Source: Spodoptera frugiperda
Taxonomy: Eukaryota; Arthropoda; Insecta; Lepidoptera; Noctuidae
Direction: 5' to 3'
DNA length: 64,000 bases
Assembly (NCBI RefSeq): GCF_023101765.2
Contig: NC_064219.1
Coordinates: forward strand, 9,155,774-9,219,773
Below are positions 35,052 to 46,603 of the stretch, in pieces. The translations under genes and the position numbers were made by a program. The first letter of the stretch is position 1; every line of letters starts with the position of its first letter. Under the pieces are notes generated by a model that ran no database searches, was not told the DNA's origin, and saw only the letters and a program-made list of their open reading frames with translations.

Positions 35052-36568
35052 TTAAATTATGAAATTCACTACAATGCACACAAAAATCACAATGGTGGTG
35101 CTCTTAACTAAAAATGCTGCACTGGGTTCTGGACAATATAAATCATTTTGTTCGACCGTTCTAAAATATGATTGATGGAGCTCTTGTCTCTGTTCTATCA
35201 GATCTGCGATGGCGGTCTCTCCAGCAGGTGACATAGTCCTTCCGCGACTCAGCTGCCAGGCTCGAACTAGACATGAAATCATAATATAGATTTTCATTAA
35301 TAAATTATTCTGCTATTGATAAATTATTTCAAATTATAACCAATGTACCTATTACATATTTTTTGGAGCTTGACCGGGGTGGTTATTGTGCTTCTTGATG
35401 TCAATAATATTAAAATGCATATGCATACATACATACACCTACATTACTCTATGGCGCGTATTGCCACTGTACAATGCACACCCACTTTTCAGAATTTATG
35501 TTAAAAGGCCCATGCAATATAATGTGATGCTATTGCCATATATCGGGCACATTTCGAGACTCCGTGCTACTATGTACTACTACTAAGAAACTAAACACCG
35601 AAAAAAGCCCAGCAATTTTTTGGCCGATCCAGGAATCGAACCCGAGACCTCTTGCCAGCTTTTGCTTTATAAAATAGGTAACAATTTTAGCCAACTGCAT
35701 TAAATAAAAGAGAAAGACCTAGAAGATAAAACTGATGATAAAAATTAGGTCTATAGTGTCTAGACTTAAATGAGTCAAATGGGTACATACTTCGTCGTCG
35801 AAAATTGTCTTCGTTTTTGCAGCTGTATGCTAACGCATAACTCGTGTAGTCTGTCGTCAATATGTAGATTATTATTTCGGTAGTTTCTGCAAAAAATAAA
35901 ACTATTTACGGTGCGAATGTTTTGTTTGTAACATCAGCTTGAATTTTTGTGTCCGATGTTCTACATAGTAAACCATTTAAAGTAGGTAATCAACAACCTT
36001 ATCATAAACAACAGCTTATCTATATCTAAGTACCACTGTGCAAAGACCTCCTCTCACACATCAACAACCTCACAACGCCATATATCTCGTAGGTAAATAT
36101 TTACATCATAAAAAACAACATTTGTTTCACGACTTCGAAAAATCTATGAGATTTTAGACCAATAATACGTCCCTGTATGAAAGGTTTTTTTTTCGTAAAT
36201 AATTATAATTAGGTAGGTATCATCGTTAACCGTTGTCACACCCTTTCTCCTGTGTCATAGGCGTTTACAGTCATGAAAATAAACTAGTTAATAGTCAAAT
36301 CTTACTTATAGGCTTTTGAATATTTTGGTCAAGTTTTAGAATAGTTGATACACTTACCTTCTGAGCCACCTACGGGCATAAACAAAGAAAACTGTCCGAT
36401 ATTATCAGTGGAATTGATTCTGCCTCTCCTATGTTTGATTGAAAACTGACCATCGACTACTTCGTACGACATTAAATTGATGTTGTCAGAGTCTTGAGTC
36501 AATCTTGTGCCAACACAAGAAGTTGTGACTGGGTCATATCTTTTAATCTGGTACCAAGTTCCCTGGAA
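35052..36568 (-). other. Lipocalin domain 5 and membrane-anchor exon of the complete gene
   Basis: Exons 36568-36358 (GTWYQIKRYDPVTTSC), 35886-35791 (TTDYTSYALAYSC) and 35266-35052. The first carries TTSCVG instead of GQCNR. The last has AWQLSRGRTMSPAGE, then replaces the usual tyrosine-rich closing segment with CPEPSAAF and a hydrophobic tail (TTIVIFVCIVVNFII). Confidence 0.85.
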
Positions 36569-39500
36569 CTGAACACAACGTGTAGGGATCTTTTAAATAT
36601 ACTAATAACCTTACAGAACCATAATGTTAAAAGCACATTCCCTTTCCTTTACAATTTCTACTACAATTAATAAACTATTTACCTAATGTTGCTTGCACTA
36701 TAGCCCGGAGCAGCTAACAATGTAAACTATTAAAAATATGTTAAAATAATAATATGGAATCTTACTTGATTTATATCAAAGGGCGCAAATCCGGAAATAG
36801 TTTCGTCACACTGGCCAGGTATTATGATACTATCATTCGGAGTTATATCGGGATAGTAGAAACACGCCTCATCACTCTGATCCGTAATCTGATAGTATTT
36901 GTTGGTAAGACCTTGAGTTTTAGTAATCACTTCATTAATAGCAGCATTATCCTGTGGAGTCAGTATTCCGGTCCTACTTAGTTTCCAGCTGCCAACTGTA
37001 CATTGAAAGATATTTGGGTAATTGATACTAACGGAGGGGTTAAAAAATATATCTATAAATTTTATTTACGTACCTCGTCGTCTGTTACCGTTGTCTACAT
37101 TAGTGCAGCTGTATACAAGTGCATAATTGAAGTAGTCGGTTGCCAGTATGTAGGAGTTAAATTGCCAATTTTCTGTACATACAATTTCATAATAAGTAAA
37201 CATATAAACAAATAACAGATTCATATTTAGGTATAAGCGCAGCGTGGTGTAGGTTGTGAAGGGCCAAAGTCAAAGACAAAGTCAAATCTATAAATATAAT
37301 AAATCTGTAGAAGGGTCAATCCTGTACATTGAAAATATTGAAAAAATAAATAGCGTGGATTATTTATTTATACTCCGTTCGGGCATTTTCTTTGTACTAA
37401 AAGTTTAATTATATTGATATTATTTTTTTCATACCTTTTTACTATTTATTTACTTTTTTTCGATAAATTAAAACAATAACATGAACCGAAGTCTGTGGGT
37501 GTTACTGGATCGATACCAAACCCAAATACGTGATTAATTTTTTTTGTCTGTGTGTCTGTATATGCATGCATCACGTGAACACTAACGGTTTGATTTCGAT
37601 GAAACTTGGTATAATTATTCTACCTTATTATCCTGGGCATAAAATAGAATACTTTTTATCCTGGACAAAACCTAGAAAAAAAAACCTTAATTGGATCACC
37701 TTAATTATAATATGTAGATATTTATAAGATGTCATTGTCAGAGTTACTCAAAATGGAGAAATAAAACATACACGCGAAGATCGACATCCGCGCGGACGGA
37801 GTCGCGGGCGGAAGCTAGTTTCAATGAAACCAATATACTACACTACAATAACTACTTAAAGATAAAAAAAATAAAAGTGTCAACCTGTCGGTCAGTCCTC
37901 TAGTAAAGCTATTCGCTCGTTCCAAAGTATTGAAGATTCCTATAGAGAAGAACGAGCAAAAATCTCTATGGTTACTCTTGTTCAATCAGTTTCATTATTC
38001 AATTTTAGTCTTAGTTTGTTTAGTCTTTGTATTTGTAAAATGTTAAAGTTATCTAAATGAATAAAATTATATTGATAATATATAAAAACAATAATATTTT
38101 TGGTTATATTACATTATTAAGTTGGATTATAATGTAACCTATCAAATGTAATCTATCAAAGAGACCGGAAAAGAATCAATTAATAACACATCCTTAATCC
38201 TTTCTGTTCGTTTTTTTTTCTTTTCCCAATTTTCCCCAACTCTATTATTTTAAAAGTTACGAGTACTTGTTCAGCATTTATATTTTCTTCGATGACTTAC
38301 CGTTATTACTCCCATTAAGGGTTACTCGCAACTGGCCAACTTTATCTACGCTTGTAAGAATAGCCTGTCCTGCTATAGTGAACAGTCTCTTATCCACTAT
38401 TTGGCTGTTGATTACTGACATGCCTGCCCGTGTAGTCATCACAGCATATTCGGCACGGTTACATTGTCCAGTTTGTGTTGGTAGTGGGTATCTAGCGACT
38501 TCTAGCCACGGGCCTGCAAACTGAAGTTAAGAATGGATATTACTTACTAGAAGAAAGTTAAATAATTAATTTATCCTCAATTAACAAAATAAACTACAGG
38601 AATGGCAATAATTTTTAACACTTGTTACGTACTAGCTTCTGCCAGTGGCTTCGCCTATGTGTTATCCCGATGCTTTGAACCATTTGATGTGATTGAGTAA
38701 CAAACATACACACCAACTCGCAAAGTTTCGCATTTGTAATATTAGTACCTAAGATTATATTTGTGTCAAAAACATTTATACATACAGCGGCCATTTTAAA
38801 GTTTGAAACACCTTTGATGGCAGTACTGCAAGGTCCAGGCAACTCTATATAATCCGGTGGTTGATCAAAATCTGGATAGTAGAAACAATCATCTGGTGAC
38901 TGGCTTGTGGTCTGATAGTACTTTTGATGGAGACCATGGGTCTTCTTTATAATTTCATCCATGACAGTCTCAGCCGTTGGCCTCAGTGTTCCAGTTCTGC
39001 TAAGTTTCCAACTGCCAACTAAAAACGAGGACCGCGTAAGTAGGTGTTCCATTGTAGGACTAAGCTTAAAATAGTAGCTGAAATTTTTATTGGCTTCGAT
39101 TTACCTCGTTTGTTTCTGATATCTGAATTATCGGTGCAGCTGTAGACAAGAGCATATTCGTTGTAGTCGGTCGCAAGGACGTAATAGTCGTTTAGTACAG
39201 TACCTGAAAAAAATATATGTAGTAGGTACCTAAATCAGGTTTGTTTAATTGATACAAAATAATATTATAAGATAATATTAATTGCTAAAAAAACGAAATT
39301 AAATTAAAGTTGACGAACGGGAAAATTGTTTATCAAGAAACGCGCGCTCCACACGGAGATAGTTTGAGCATATAGATAATTACCACGTTTGCTCAAGGAG
39401 GGTTGATGATTTCAAACTAGTAAATAGAAATTATAAGCTCAGGTTTCATCACAATATTGTCTTCACTGAAGTCGTACATTGTATGTCACAGATGTTTAAA

Positions 39501-42500
39501 TTATATTAGGAAGTACATACATACATGTAACTCGGAAAAAGTCACATAAGTACATTCATACTTGCCAGATTTCAAACCCGCACCCTCATTCAGATGCAAG
39601 AAAATTATCAGATGGTAATATTTGAGTTGACAAAAATAATATTTTTTGTAATTTAGATTTTTTTTATTATTAAGTACCTCATTTTACAGAATATGTCTAC
39701 CTCAACGGTCATAGGTTCTTTGACAAACGTGGCCTATAAAACTAATATAACTCACCATTATTCACATTTAAAGTAACCTGCAACTCTCCAGTTCCGTCTC
39801 TGTGGGCAACAGCCTCCCCTGATATGGCTTGCCATTCTTCGTCAACTACTTCACTGTGCAATACTGAGATGGCGCCACCAGGAAGTGGCCCGTATACAGC
39901 ACGGTTACACTGACCATTTTGTTCGGAATTCGGGTATCTAGCGACTTCTAACCACGGGCCGGAATACTGGCGGTAGAATAAAATATTACGAACCCATTTA
40001 AATGTGCGCTTGTTAATATGTTACATAATATTGTAATTAAAAAACCAGAAACGTACAGCAATTGCGTTAAAGTTCGCAACACCTCTTATGTTGTGATCAC
40101 AATTTCCAGGAAGCTCGATGTATGGTGGTTGATCAAAATCTGGATAGTAGAAACAATCAACTGGGTCTTGACTGGTCACTATGTAGGAACCTTGGTCGAG
40201 TTCATTGGTGATGCTTATGACTTCGCTAATGGCAATATTAGCCGCTTCGCTCGGAGTCTCTTTTCTGCTAAGCATCCAACTGCGGACTAAAAATAAGAGC
40301 TGTGTAAGCAGAGGTTTATCGCAGGAAACAAAATAATGTATAAATAATAGACAACTTTGGGATTACCTTGCATATAGCCATTTTGTGTATCGATGCAGCT
40401 ACATAGAAGAGCATAATCGTCATAGTCGACTGCTAGAACGTGATAATTTGATCTTTGAATCCCTGAAAAATATATATTATATCAAAAGCTTATAAGTGGC
40501 CACTACTTACCAAAGGCCTCTTCTCTTACAGAGAAAGTTTGAACTTACAAACAAACGGTACGAACTTACGTGGTGATTACACCACGCTTGATCAATGTAG
40601 GTTGGCCATTTTAAACTTATAATTAGTAATTATAAGCCTAGGTTTCCTCACGATGTTTTGCTTCACCGTTTGTCAGTGTTTTTTTTTTCACTAGTACGTA
40701 TTAAGTATTTTAATTACGTAATAGTTATTGTTCTTAATATTTTGGTAGGAAAACAATATCACATCAGAATTATCTCTAGTATTCAAGTCTAGTGCCAAAC
40801 GTTGTACCTATGTTGTAATATTCCAGTTGTGGTGAAAAAGATCCGTTAGTCGGTGACTATTTTGAAGTATTACAAATATGTGTAATTAAACTAAATAAAA
40901 CATTAAATTACCTAAAAATGAAATGCTTAAAAATACTTAACATTTTTAGATTTGAAAATAACTTGCAACAAATTCCGTTCTGTTTTATTTTTATCTTATT
41001 TTACAGAACATGTCTACCCCAACGGTCATAGGTTCTTTGACGAATATGACCGGGCCTCGCTCACAATAAACTTTAATATAACTCACCGTTATTCACATTC
41101 AAATCAACCTGCAACGATCCAGGTCCGTATTTGTTGGCAACAGCCCTCCCTGATATCGTTACCAGTCTTTCGTCAACAACTTCACTGTACAATACTGAGA
41201 CGTCGCCACCAGGAAGTAGCTCGTATACAGCGCGGTTACACTGACCATTTTGTTCTGAATTCGGGTATCTTTTAATTTCGAACCATGTGCCGGAATACTG
41301 GCGATGGAATAAAATATTACAAACCGCCTTCAAAAACCAAAAACAAACCAAAGTAGAAACTAAAAAACTAAAATTAAAGTTAAATTAAACTAAAGTTATA
41401 TCTAAGGTTACTTTAATAGTTGATATTAAACAATTATATAAACAATATTATTCGTTAAAACTTTAATAGATATCTTAATCTATTAAAGTTTTAACGAATA
41501 ATATTGTTTAAAACTTGTAGCACCGATTTCTGTTCTATCAGTAATCGGTAACCGGTATAAATATAGGTATATTACTATATATAACCTATTAGTAATATAT
41601 TATGAATTTTAATATATTAATTTTTTTATTATTGTTGTTCAGGGTCTGGGTGACATATGTATGTGAACTTGTATGTTTGTAAACGCACCAGCGACACAGG
41701 AGAAAATTCTAATGTGGGGCAACGTTTAAAAAAAAACTGAAACAAAAACTTACAGCAGTTAAATTGAAGTCTTTAACACCACTGATGTTGCAAGTTGGGA
41801 GAGGCTGATTCATGTTGACCATTAGTGGATTAAATTCTGGATAGTGTAAGCATGACTGCGTTGTAGGTTCATATTTTATTTGATCAAGAAGAAGATTGTT
41901 GCGAAGGAACTCATTCATTTCAATTTCATAACGCGATTCTAAAGACGGAGTTCTGCTCATTTTCCAACTCTCCACTGCAAATGTCAAATCAATTGATTTA
42001 GTTTATATTGGTTGTCCAGTAAATAGTGCACCATTCTGTAAGGAGTGATAGCTGGGGTCAACACTTACCTAACCAACCCAATATAATTGTATTGAATATA
42101 CATACCAATACGGTATGTAAAGGGTGTCCCAACAAGAACGCAAGATTTAAAAACTAAATAAAACGCAGATATAGAAAAAAAATCGTGAAAGCTGTTATAA
42201 TATCGTAAAGTAGAGAGGATGAGGTTATCTATGGAACAATACAGCGGGCAGATGGCTGCCGCTGTTTGCTGAAACATATTGATCTTTCAATGAAATTTTC
42301 AATGACCGTATTAGCATAAATGCTGCGGTATTTATTAATTTTGCGTCCAATTTTTGTTTTAAGGCTTGAGTCGAAGTCGGCTTATTCGCATAAACCATCG
42401 ACTTTAAGAAACCCCAAAGAAAAAGTTGGTGGTGATAAATCACATGATCTAGGCGGCCAATACTGGTCACGGAAAACTTTGTGAAATCCACACGACCGGT

Positions 42501-45474
42501 TCATGTCTGATGCAGTATTGAATTGTATTCTCTGGTTGTATGACATGTGGGCTATTTTGTTGAAAACACATGCCTTCCAAATCCATTTCTTCAACTCGAG
42601 GTACGAAAAGACTGTTATCATTTTACGATACCAAAATTCATGATTGACTGTTTGCGCTTGACCTGGTTCATTTTTAATCGTGTAGCGCTCCATTTTTACT
42701 AACCTCGTACCTTATACTAACAAAAAATAACACGTGTTCAAATGTCCAAACAATGATTCTGTAAGGAGTGATAGCTGGGGTCAACATTTACCTAACCAAC
42801 CCAATATAATTGGTGAATTATGTATATTCAGCGAAATTGTAGAGTTTCAAAATTAAATCACATTTTCGCAAATTTTGAAAAATTGTACACTTGGCACACA
42901 TCTTTTAGCATAATCTCTTAGTGAAAAATTCTGTTTTTAGTCATTTTTGTTCAACAAATTATTCGTGGACTCTTTTGTGGTATGAAAAGTGGAACAATTT
43001 TCTTGTCACTCAAATTTATATATTTCAATTCTATTAGAGTGCATTAGGACTTAATTAGGTATTTGGAACATATTTTAATGGCTGCTTAATCTATTACTTA
43101 GTAATGATTTTGTTCCAAAAACAATTGCTAAAGACTGGATTAAGTAACCATTACATAACTCTGAGTACAGCGATTAGGCACCTAATCTAACACTAATAAT
43201 CCTAACAGATTCATAATAATAAATTATCTCAAATACTGTGCAGATTTTTGAGCCACGTTGACTGTATTGGGTAATTTCTTCGAGTAGTCGCACGTGCAAT
43301 TGCCGGTTAAGGGGTCTTGGGTTCGATTCCTAGGTCGGGTGAAAATTTCTCAGTAGTAGCACGGAGTCTGGAATTGAGCTCAGTATGTGGCGATAGGCTC
43401 ACCCCCTATTACATGGGAATTATAACACAAATGGCGAAAAGTAGGTGTACTTTGTATAGCGGCATTACGTGCCGTAATGCCGTGGCGTTGTGTGTATATA
43501 TTTTTAATACTCAAAAATACGTTAATAAGATTATACTTCCATTGATTGATTTTTATAAAATCTGTATTCCTTCTACATGTGTGAAGAGCCCTATCGACAT
43601 TAGCATGATACCCTTATCAACACAAGTAACAAGTTATACATATTTTTATACTAACTATCGTGAGACATACTAATTTAATTAATCATTATTTTTAATTACA
43701 TTGGTTTCCTCCGGTTTCCAGGTCACGGCAGCTGAATAAAACTGCATAATGTTCATTGAAAGTCAAAACTTGCAGGGTTGAAACTTTTTCCTCTGTAATA
43801 TAATTACAATTTTGTTTTAAAGTGCATACCAAATTACCAATTATCTACAAAATTACATGATAAGTGGGGAATATAATCAGTCATTACTCTGCGGAAATCT
43901 ATATCAAAAAATACTTCGGAAAATAAATACATATTGTTAATTCCGCCAAAAAGTTGATGATTGTAGTAGATGTTATTGCATGTTACAGAAGTTTTGCAAA
44001 ATTATCTATTTCTTGACGATATTAATACTTGGTATTGATCCAAGTGTATTAGTTTACAGGTATATTGTTTATAGAACTGCTGAGGAACGACGGCTTATAT
44101 GTATATCTTCGAGGCACCACATAACTTATGTTAAGCTAATTTTATTGCAGTGGATTTCACAAAGCAGCAGGCGAAGGGCAGAGTGAACAACAGCTGAAAA
44201 ATATTTTACTGCCTAACAATTAGGCTGCACACTACAGCTTGGGAATTTACATTATTGTCAAATAGGAGTTGCCGACATTGTTTATGCGATTACATTTTGA
44301 GGTAATTCAACTAGTTTATCAAATTCATTGTTCATAAACCACAGTTGGTGCTTTCTTACCACTGTCGTGGTATAAACAAAAACTAAACCGGGCTTTCTTC
44401 CGGATTACAACCATGGTACCGATAGAAAATTGTACGATAAAGTTAACTTACGTCCGTCGACAGTTAATGTAACCGTAATTTGTCCAGTGTTATCCGCAGT
44501 AGCTGTTCCTGATATTGAAGTCCATCTTTCATTTACAACTTGCCTGTTCACTACTGACATTTCACCATTTCTACCCGGTGTCCCGTATTCAACATGGTTA
44601 CACTGACCATTTTGTGTTGCCCGCGGGTATCTACTAAGTTCATACCACGTTCCAGCAAACTGTTGATAAATTTATAAAATATAGCGATTTCTTTATACTT
44701 AGTTTTGCCATAAATATTGTAATAAAGAAAAAAAACTGCTTCTATTCATAACTGGCCTCAACGTTTAAAGTACTACTAATAAATGGCAAGAATGGTATAT
44801 TTTATAAAGAAAAATAATTGAATTCAAAGCAAATGCTTTGTAATTATTTATATTATTATATATAGCTACTTCCGCGCGGTTTCACCCGCTCTGCTCGGTT
44901 CTTATTAATCGTAGCGTGATGTTTTATAGCCTATAGCCTTCCTCGATAAATGCACTACCCAATACAAAAAGAATTATTCAAATCGGACCAGAAGATCCGA
45001 ATATTAGAGCGTTCAAACAAACAAACAAACAAACAATCAAACAAACAAACTAGTATAGATTAAAAAATAGTCCTCTAATGATATTCTGATTTATTTTGCT
45101 GCGAAACCCAAGAACTGTCTTGAATATTTGTTTTGTCTATAGCCCTGATTACGATACGATTATAATGTGCGTCGGACTTCATTTAAAGTGACCATGGATC
45201 GAAAAACAACAAGGCAGATCTTTTGGCCACTATATATTACTAGATTAAAATTGGCAACAATTTTACATAAATGTTCTCATATGAGTATAATGTTTAATAA
45301 GTTAAATTTAACGTTTGTTGTATGAATGAAAATACTTACCTCATTGAGGTCAAAATTGACAAATTGCGGTATATCGAGATTTGAACACGATTGATATTTT
45401 GTTACTGACTCCCCTGTACACACACTCACTAGTCCACAAATGTTCAGAATTAATAATATAGTTAATTTCCACAT
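35052..45474 (-). CDS. Polycalin-like protein with five lipocalin domains (complete)
   Basis: Sixteen minus-strand exons join in frame into 935 residues: 45474-45340, 44659-44452, 43792-43700, 41974-41754, 41297-41087, 40462-40367, 40286-40057, 39966-39756, 39203-39105, 39018-38786, 38520-38301, 37172-37074, 36995-36766, 36568-36358, 35886-35791, 35266-35052. The start is the ATG at 45474 (an in-frame GTG precedes it); residues 1-20 are a signal peptide (KLTILLILNICGLVSVCTG). Each domain shows the lipocalin GxW motif near its start, usually GQCNR, a TDYxxYA..SC strand and a SR-containing closing motif, as in insecticyanin and bilin-binding proteins. The end, CPEPSAAFLVKS plus a hydrophobic tail, fits GPI attachment. 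By family it should be a secreted, membrane-tethered carrier of small hydrophobic ligands such as chlorophyll derivatives in midgut. Ligand and tissue are not shown here. Confidence 0.92.
35440..35660 (+). mobile_element. SINE-like repeat (family B) in the last polycalin intron
   Basis: Has CCACTGTACAATGCACACCC, GAGACTCCGTGCTACTATG and CAGGAATCGAACCCGAGACC, as in the other family B copies. Confidence 0.65.
36766..38520 (-). other. Lipocalin domain 4 cassette of the complete gene
   Basis: Exons 38520-38301 (FAGPWLEVARYPLPTQTGQC), 37172-37074 (ATDYFNYALVYSC) and 36995-36766 (SWKLSRTGILTPQDNAAI). The last exon is closest to 53679-53450 of the neighbouring gene (shared SWKLSR, LTPQDNAAI-like and IIIPGQCD), so the 3' ends of the two genes correspond. 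Confidence 0.85.
37490..37820 (-). mobile_element. RTE-like LINE 3' tail, reverse orientation
   Basis: Contains GGTGTTACTGGATCGATACC-type, ATTCTACCTTATTATCCTGG and GCGCGGACGGAGTCGCGGGC blocks that appear in the opposite orientation at 4836-5235. It has no coding capacity and lies in an intron of the polycalin-like gene. Confidence 0.6.
38786..39966 (-). other. Lipocalin domain 3 cassette of the complete gene
   Basis: Exons 39966-39756 (YSGPWLEVARYPNSEQNGQC), 39203-39105 (ATDYNEYALVYSC) and 39018-38786 (SWKLSRTGTLRPTA, DCFYYPDFDQPP). GxW reads GPW. Intron sequence as well as exon 1 resembles domain 2. Confidence 0.85.
40057..41297 (-). other. Lipocalin domain 2 cassette of the complete gene
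   Basis: Exons 41297-41087 (YSGTWFEIKRYPNSEQNGQC), 40462-40367 (AVDYDDYALLCSC) and 40286-40057 (SWMLSRKETPSE, DCFYYPDFDQPPYIELPG). Enters and leaves in phase 0. Exon 1 of the cassette is very close to that of domain 3. Confidence 0.85.
41439..41510. repeat. Perfect 33 bp inverted repeat with 6-base loop
   Basis: Arms 41439-41471 and 41478-41510 are exact complements (left arm begins TAAACAATATTATTCG). It lies in the intron before exon 5 of the polycalin-like gene. Confidence 0.9.
42033..42812 (-). mobile_element. Tc1/mariner-like transposase relic flanked by 57 bp direct repeats
   Basis: Direct repeats 42033-42089 and 42756-42812 differ by one base (ATTCTGTAAGGAGTGATAGC start). Between them, minus-strand pieces MERYTIKNE, WPPRSCDLSPPTF, LWGFLKSMVYANKP and SGSHLPAVLFHR, in more than one frame, recall the W-x-RS-x-DL-x-P...LWG motif of Tc1/mariner-type transposases. 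The copy is frameshifted and shortened. GGGTGTCCCAACAAGAACGC at 42122 looks like an element terminus. It sits in the third intron of the polycalin-like gene. Confidence 0.6.
43280..43490 (-). mobile_element. SINE-like repeat (family B), reverse copy in a polycalin intron
   Basis: Contains GGGTTCGATTCCTAGGTCGG (a tRNA box-B-like sequence), CTCAGTAGTAGCACGGAGTC and GATAGGCTCACCCCCTATTA, matching the complement of 2430-2700 and 24905-25130. Confidence 0.65.
43700..45474 (-). other. Lipocalin domain 1 of the complete gene (signal exon, body, strand exon)
   Basis: Exon 1 ends CSNLDIPQFVNFDLNE, the N-terminal strand region. Exon 2 has GTWYELSRYP and GQCNHVEYG. Exon 3 has LTFNEHYAVLFSC, which lacks the usual TDY. 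The closing exon of this domain is 41974-41754 (SWKMSRTPSL, with Cys in SCLHYPEF and CNISGV). It is the most diverged domain, as expected for a first module. Confidence 0.8.
44868..45055 (+). repeat. Dispersed LINE-tail-like repeat ending in a (CAAA)n tract
   Basis: Includes TTCCGCGCGGTTTCACCCGC, AGCCTTCCTCGATAAATGCA and a GTTCAAACAAACAAACAAAC run to 45055. A shorter relative is at 58260-58370 (CCTTCCTCGATAAATGTACT, GTTCAAACAAACAAA). Confidence 0.6.
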
Positions 45475-45530
45475 TGTGCACTTCACATCACTACTTCCCA
45501 GTGCATCACATTTGAATAAGTAGCCTATTT

Positions 45531-45543
45531 GTTATAAATATAC
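45531..45543 (-). promoter_or_regulatory. TATA element of the complete polycalin-like gene
   Basis: Minus strand TATATTTATAAC lies about 57 bases before the ATG at 45474, leaving room for a start site near 45505 and a 5' UTR of about 30 bases. The decayed copy upstream has the matching GTTATAAAT at 47752-47760, so the box was part of the duplicated unit. Confidence 0.45.
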
Positions 45544-45869
45544 TAATCTGTTAATTAAATCTGTAATATTTTATCTTTCTTATGGATTAGCAATAAGTCT
45601 GATTAATAATTTTGTCTTATAATGAATAGGGAAAGTACTTACTGGATTAAAATTTAATCCGTGTTAATTAATATTAAGGCAAAAAGAGCTTTGCTTGTTT
45701 GTATTTTTGACTAATTCGTCAACTCGCGGGTAAGAACCTTCCTATTTTACGTAATTTTTAACCGACTTCTGTTGTCGTCAACTCACTCATACATGGAACT
45801 GAGGTATGTATGCACAACAGAATTATATGCTGATACTTGATGCTTGATACATAGCATTTTTTTTGTCAT

Positions 45870-46030
45870 GAGAAAATTATCCAATAATCTAATTCTCCCG
45901 CCATGGGTGAGGCAAGATAGTGAGAGCGGGAGAGTGTCAGACTCTTATTGACTGACTAAAAAAAACTATCCCATTCCTACTTCTCTCCGCAGCTCCGTAT
46001 CGGGTATCAGTCCTACAGACTAGGATCTGT
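45870..46030 (+). mobile_element. SINE-like repeat (family C)
   Basis: Shares AAATTATCCAATAATCTAAT, CCCGCCATGGGTGAGGCAAG, GTCAGACTCTTATTGACTGA and a final CAGCTCCG-type end with 12305-12475, 15645-15800 and, in reverse, 16835-16950. Confidence 0.65.
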
Positions 46031-46321
46031 GGTGGACTGATTACTCGTTGAGGCGCCCGCGCAACGCGTTGCGCCGTACGCATGGGTCTGATTCTGGTCG
46101 AGCACCACCGCCGCACGACAAGTACGAAGGGGTAGGTTGTAGTCTTTCTTTAGGTTACCACGGAATAAATAGTAGGTGTGCGAGGGTTAAATTGTATAAG
46201 TACACACTTCTGCCTAAGTCTAGTTTTAAGTGTGGGAGAGCCATGCTTCAGCACGATTGGTCTGGCTTAAACATATTGATACCAAGAGAGGTCTCGAACA
46301 AGTTTTTTTTATATGCCATAA

Positions 46322-46602
46322 ATTAAATAACGCCTTCGTTAACAAGTAAATATATCAAGTTTCGCCTTCGTTACTCATAAGATATGTAAATTTTTCCTGA
46401 GGTTGAAAGCGTGTTTTTAATTTCTAAAATTCATTCATCTGTATCAGGACGGATGACAAAGACAACATACGTTACATTTATTTAAAAGTAAAAAAGTATT
46501 AAATTACTTAATGATAATAATACATTGTCTATGTATGTCTATGTATTATTATCATTATAAAATATACTTTTTTACTTTTAAATAACGAAGGCGTTATTTA
46601 AT
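46322..46602. mobile_element. 281 bp MITE with perfect 20 bp TIRs
   Basis: ATTAAATAACGCCTTCGTTA at 46322-46341 is exactly inverted at 46583-46602. An inner foldback (AGTAAAAAAGTATT with its complement, AATGATAATAATACAT with ATGTATTATTATCATT) spans about 46480-46575. Confidence 0.85.
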
Positions 46603-46603
46603 C

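Noticed and set aside
46048..46326. Plus-strand open frame of 92 codons
   Set aside because: It starts in a SINE-like repeat and runs into a MITE; composition is not protein-like.
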